A stretch of DNA of 6,843 nucleotides. It comes from Spirochaetales bacterium. GTDB lineage: Bacteria; Spirochaetota; Spirochaetia; DTKZ01. Numbering within the stretch: the first letter of the stretch is position 1; each line of letters begins with the position of its first letter. Below are positions 5,383-6,843 of the stretch, one piece after another. Made by a program: the position numbers and the translations under genes. Location: NCBI GenBank assembly GCA_031274005.1, contig JAISQU010000314.1, positions 1 through 6,843 of the forward strand, in the 5' to 3' direction. The notes beneath the pieces are model-generated. The model saw only the letters and a list, made by a program, of their open reading frames with translations. It was not told the DNA's origin and did no database searches.

Positions 5383-6087
5383 ATGGACACAACTGAAATA
5401 AAAAAGCAGGTCGGGTTCGCCGCCGTGGATGAGTTTGTCAGAAGCGGAATGAAGCTGGGCCTGGGTACGGGAAGCACCGCTGTTTGGGCTGTACGGCGGC
5501 TGGGAGAGCTCCTGAAGGCGGGAAAACTAAAAGACATACTCGCCGTGGCTACGAGTTCCCAGACAGAAATGGAATGTCAGAAAGCGGGGATTCCCCTGCG
5601 TTCCCTGAATGACCCGGAAATCTCCGGCGCGCTGGACTTTGCCGTTGACGGCGCCGACGAGGTGGACGAGGACCTCAACCTGACCAAGGGCGGCGGCGGC
5701 GCCCTCCTTATAGAAAAAATTGTCGCGTATTCCGCAAAAAAATTTGTGGTTGTCGTCGACGCATCAAAGCTGGTTAAAAATCTTGGCCTGAGTTTCCCTG
5801 TTCCAACAGAGGTTCTGCGGGAGGCGAGGGTTTGCGCGGCGAAGGCTTTTGCGTCTTTGGGCGCTCAGGCCGAAGTGCGTATGGCGGTCAAAAAAATGGG
5901 CGCGGTTATTACCGACAACGGGAACATTCTCCTTGATCTGAAATTCGCGGCGGCCTTCGACCCGCGCGAGCTGGAAACAGAGCTGTCCCGCATTCCCGGC
6001 GTACTGGGCAACGGTATTTTTTCGCGGAATGTTTCCGAAGTGCTGGCGGCGCATTCCGACGGGCGCATTGAGCGCCTGAAAAAATAG
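5383..6087 (+). CDS. rpiA: Ribose-5-phosphate isomerase A
   Basis: Converts ribulose 5-phosphate to ribose 5-phosphate in the non-oxidative pentose phosphate pathway, supplying nucleotide synthesis. The protein has 234 residues, close to the usual ~220 of the family, and is a soluble cytoplasmic enzyme. Family motifs are all present: the phosphate-binding loop GLGTGSTA (26-33), AVATSSQTE (54-62), DGADEVD (89-95), KGGGGALLIEK (102-112), and the C-terminal IPGVLGNGIF (204-213). By alignment to E. coli RpiA by eye, T29, D89, D92, K102 and E111 match catalytic or substrate-binding T28, D81, D84, K94 and E103. ATG 5383 gives the standard N-terminus (KKQVGFAAVDEFV). No Shine-Dalgarno precedes it. 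The next gene begins 16 bases after the stop on the same strand, so the two are probably co-transcribed. Confidence 0.97.
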   Translation: MDTTEIKKQVGFAAVDEFVRSGMKLGLGTGSTAVWAVRRLGELLKAGKLKDILAVATSSQTEMECQKAGIPLRSLNDPEISGALDFAVDGADEVDEDLNLTKGGGGALLIEKIVAYSAKKFVVVVDASKLVKNLGLSFPVPTEVLREARVCAAKAFASLGAQAEVRMAVKKMGAVITDNGNILLDLKFAAAFDPRELETELSRIPGVLGNGIFSRNVSEVLAAHSDGRIERLKK

Positions 6088-6103
6088 AGCGGACGGAGAA
6101 ACG

Positions 6104-6652
6104 ATGTCAAAGCCTGCATACACGGAACAGGACTACGTTCTGAGGTCCGGTGATATCGAAGATATTCTTTCGGGCCTTGATGTATCCCGCGAAAAAAAAA
6201 GCGAGCTGCGCGAGGGCCTCCAAAAAGCCCGCGCGGGCGGCGGCGCGGCCGGCCTTCCGGCCTTGAATCTGAGCGCGGGCTGGGACGATACGCGCGAAGA
6301 ATACTATATCGTTATCCGCAATATGTATGACCCCCGGAATCTTCTGGATGTGCTGTACGAGCGCCTCCTCTGGGAAAAGACCGAAGATCCCGCGGACCCG
6401 GCCGGCGCGCTGCGGACAAACATAGAAAAATATCTGGGCGTTATAGAAAAAAAAGAAAAAATTTCCCTGGCGAAAACAAAAGAAAAACTCGCTGAAATCG
6501 CTATAGACATGCGCAGAACCCTTGCCGTGTATGAAGACGGGGCATACTCCGAAGAGGAGATGGAAAGGCTTTCCGGCTCTCTTGACAGGGCGTATTTTGA
6601 TCCCATTACGGAACTGCTGGAAAGCGTTATCATTACGCTGGCGGGCCGGTAG
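6104..6652 (+). CDS. Hypothetical protein, charged and helical, downstream of rpiA
   Basis: A 182-residue protein whose family I do not recognise. GGAG sits 5 bases before ATG 6104, and only 16 bases separate it from the rpiA stop, so it is probably the second gene of an rpiA operon. It has no signal peptide and no membrane segment. It is rich in Glu, Lys, Asp and Arg. A Gly/Ala-rich patch (43-50, RAGGGAAG) separates an N-terminal helical part from a central block, WDDTREEYYIVIRNMYDPRN (60-79). Residues ~101-143 are strongly helical and charged (IEKYLGVIEKKEKISLAKTKEKLAEIAIDMR), possibly a coiled coil. The C-terminus (LLESVIITLAGR) is an amphipathic helix. Codon use matches rpiA, and the clear ribosome site supports a real gene. 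A lineage-restricted cytoplasmic protein is the safest reading; no function is proposed. Confidence 0.8.
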   Translation: MSKPAYTEQDYVLRSGDIEDILSGLDVSREKKSELREGLQKARAGGGAAGLPALNLSAGWDDTREEYYIVIRNMYDPRNLLDVLYERLLWEKTEDPADPAGALRTNIEKYLGVIEKKEKISLAKTKEKLAEIAIDMRRTLAVYEDGAYSEEEMERLSGSLDRAYFDPITELLESVIITLAGR

Positions 6653-6655
6653 ATT

Positions 6656-6724
6656 ATGCCCCTTGCCCTGGACAAAATGCCTGCCGGACTGTGCACGGAT
6701 CTCGAATATTTTTTACAGATATAG
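6656..6724 (+). CDS. Possible 22-residue small ORF
   Basis: ATG 6656 opens a 22-codon frame (MPLALDKMPAGLCTDLEYFL, then QI) ending at TAG 6722-6724. It begins 3 bases after the stop of the preceding gene, a spacing suited to translational coupling. There is no Shine-Dalgarno of its own and no recognisable motif, and a frame this short can arise by chance, so it is listed only as a possibility. Confidence 0.15.
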   Translation: MPLALDKMPAGLCTDLEYFLQI

Positions 6725-6731
6725 ATGAGCC

Positions 6732-6756
6732 GGTTCCAAAATGAAACCATTTTTTT
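6732..6756 (+). terminator. Weak rho-independent terminator of the rpiA operon
   Basis: GGTTCC (6732-6737) and GAAACC (6743-6748) pair with one C/A mismatch around the loop AAAAT. A run of seven T follows at 6750-6756. The stem is short, but hairpin plus T-run at the end of the only transcription unit here make termination plausible. Confidence 0.5.
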
Positions 6757-6760
6757 AAGC

Positions 6761-6843
6761 CCGCGGGGCGCAATGGGATTGAAGGGGCGCGAAGCGGCCG
6801 CGACAGCGGCGGAACCCCCGAAAAGCCCGGTTTTTTGCGGCGA
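6761..6843 (+). repeat. GC-rich structured intergenic repeat, right copy (cut by window end)
   Basis: It contains GGGCGCAATGGGATTGAAG (6766-6784) and CGAAAAGCCCGG (6819-6830), then TTTTTTGCGGCG (6831-6842). These match, in order, the blocks of the element at 21-113 read on the minus strand. The central part differs in sequence but still folds: GGGG (6784-6787) with CCCC (6815-6818), and GCCGC (6797-6801) with GCGGC (6806-6810). CGCAA (6769-6773) can pair with TTGCG (6835-6839). Both copies lie 3' of a transcription unit and in the sense orientation relative to it. The second hairpin present in the left copy would fall outside this window. Confidence 0.55.

Noticed and set aside
4986..5537. 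Minus-strand open frame (183 codons) across the XRE gene and the start of rpiA
   Set aside because: It is antisense to two convincing genes, has no ribosome site and no recognisable domain.

Overview
The window holds six protein-coding genes and no recognisable rRNA, tRNA, CRISPR array or transposase. It most resembles a chromosomal segment of a spirochaete, probably a Treponema of the gut/termite-gut type. The main clue is a long secreted lipoprotein with a canonical lipobox, a Gly-rich linker, an Fn3 domain and a repeat-built propeller. Supporting this are dense GC-rich hairpin repeats between genes and fairly high GC in the housekeeping genes. The taxonomic call is inference from style, not from a marker gene.

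Layout. 1-218: no gene; a GC-rich structured repeat and a separate 8-bp hairpin, both downstream of recQ. 219-1769 (-): recQ, a short RecQ helicase with a zinc site but no room for an HRDC domain. 1770-2131: intergenic region between divergent genes, with two perfect 90-bp direct repeats, each followed by a different GC hairpin. 2132-2821 (+): RluA-family pseudouridine synthase. 2822-2895: short convergent gap with a 9-bp hairpin. 2896-4806 (-): large lipoprotein (Fn3, PPC-like domain, Ig-like domain, seven-repeat beta-propeller). 4807-4973: divergent control region with a 19-bp perfect palindrome lying on the -10 of a strong sigma70-like promoter for the lipoprotein gene. 4974-5324 (+): XRE-type regulator. 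5383-6087 (+): rpiA. 6104-6652 (+): unrecognised 182-residue protein, apparently co-transcribed with rpiA. 6653-6843: probable weak terminator, then a second copy of the structured repeat seen at the left edge, cut by the window end.

How the parts fit. recQ, the pseudouridine synthase and rpiA are ordinary DNA-repair, RNA-modification and pentose-phosphate genes. The lipoprotein and its divergent XRE regulator look like a self-contained module between them: regulator, operator-like palindrome and regulated surface protein, with visibly lower GC than the flanking genes. This module and the two repeat families are the parts most worth following up. No clearly new enzymatic or defence system is visible.
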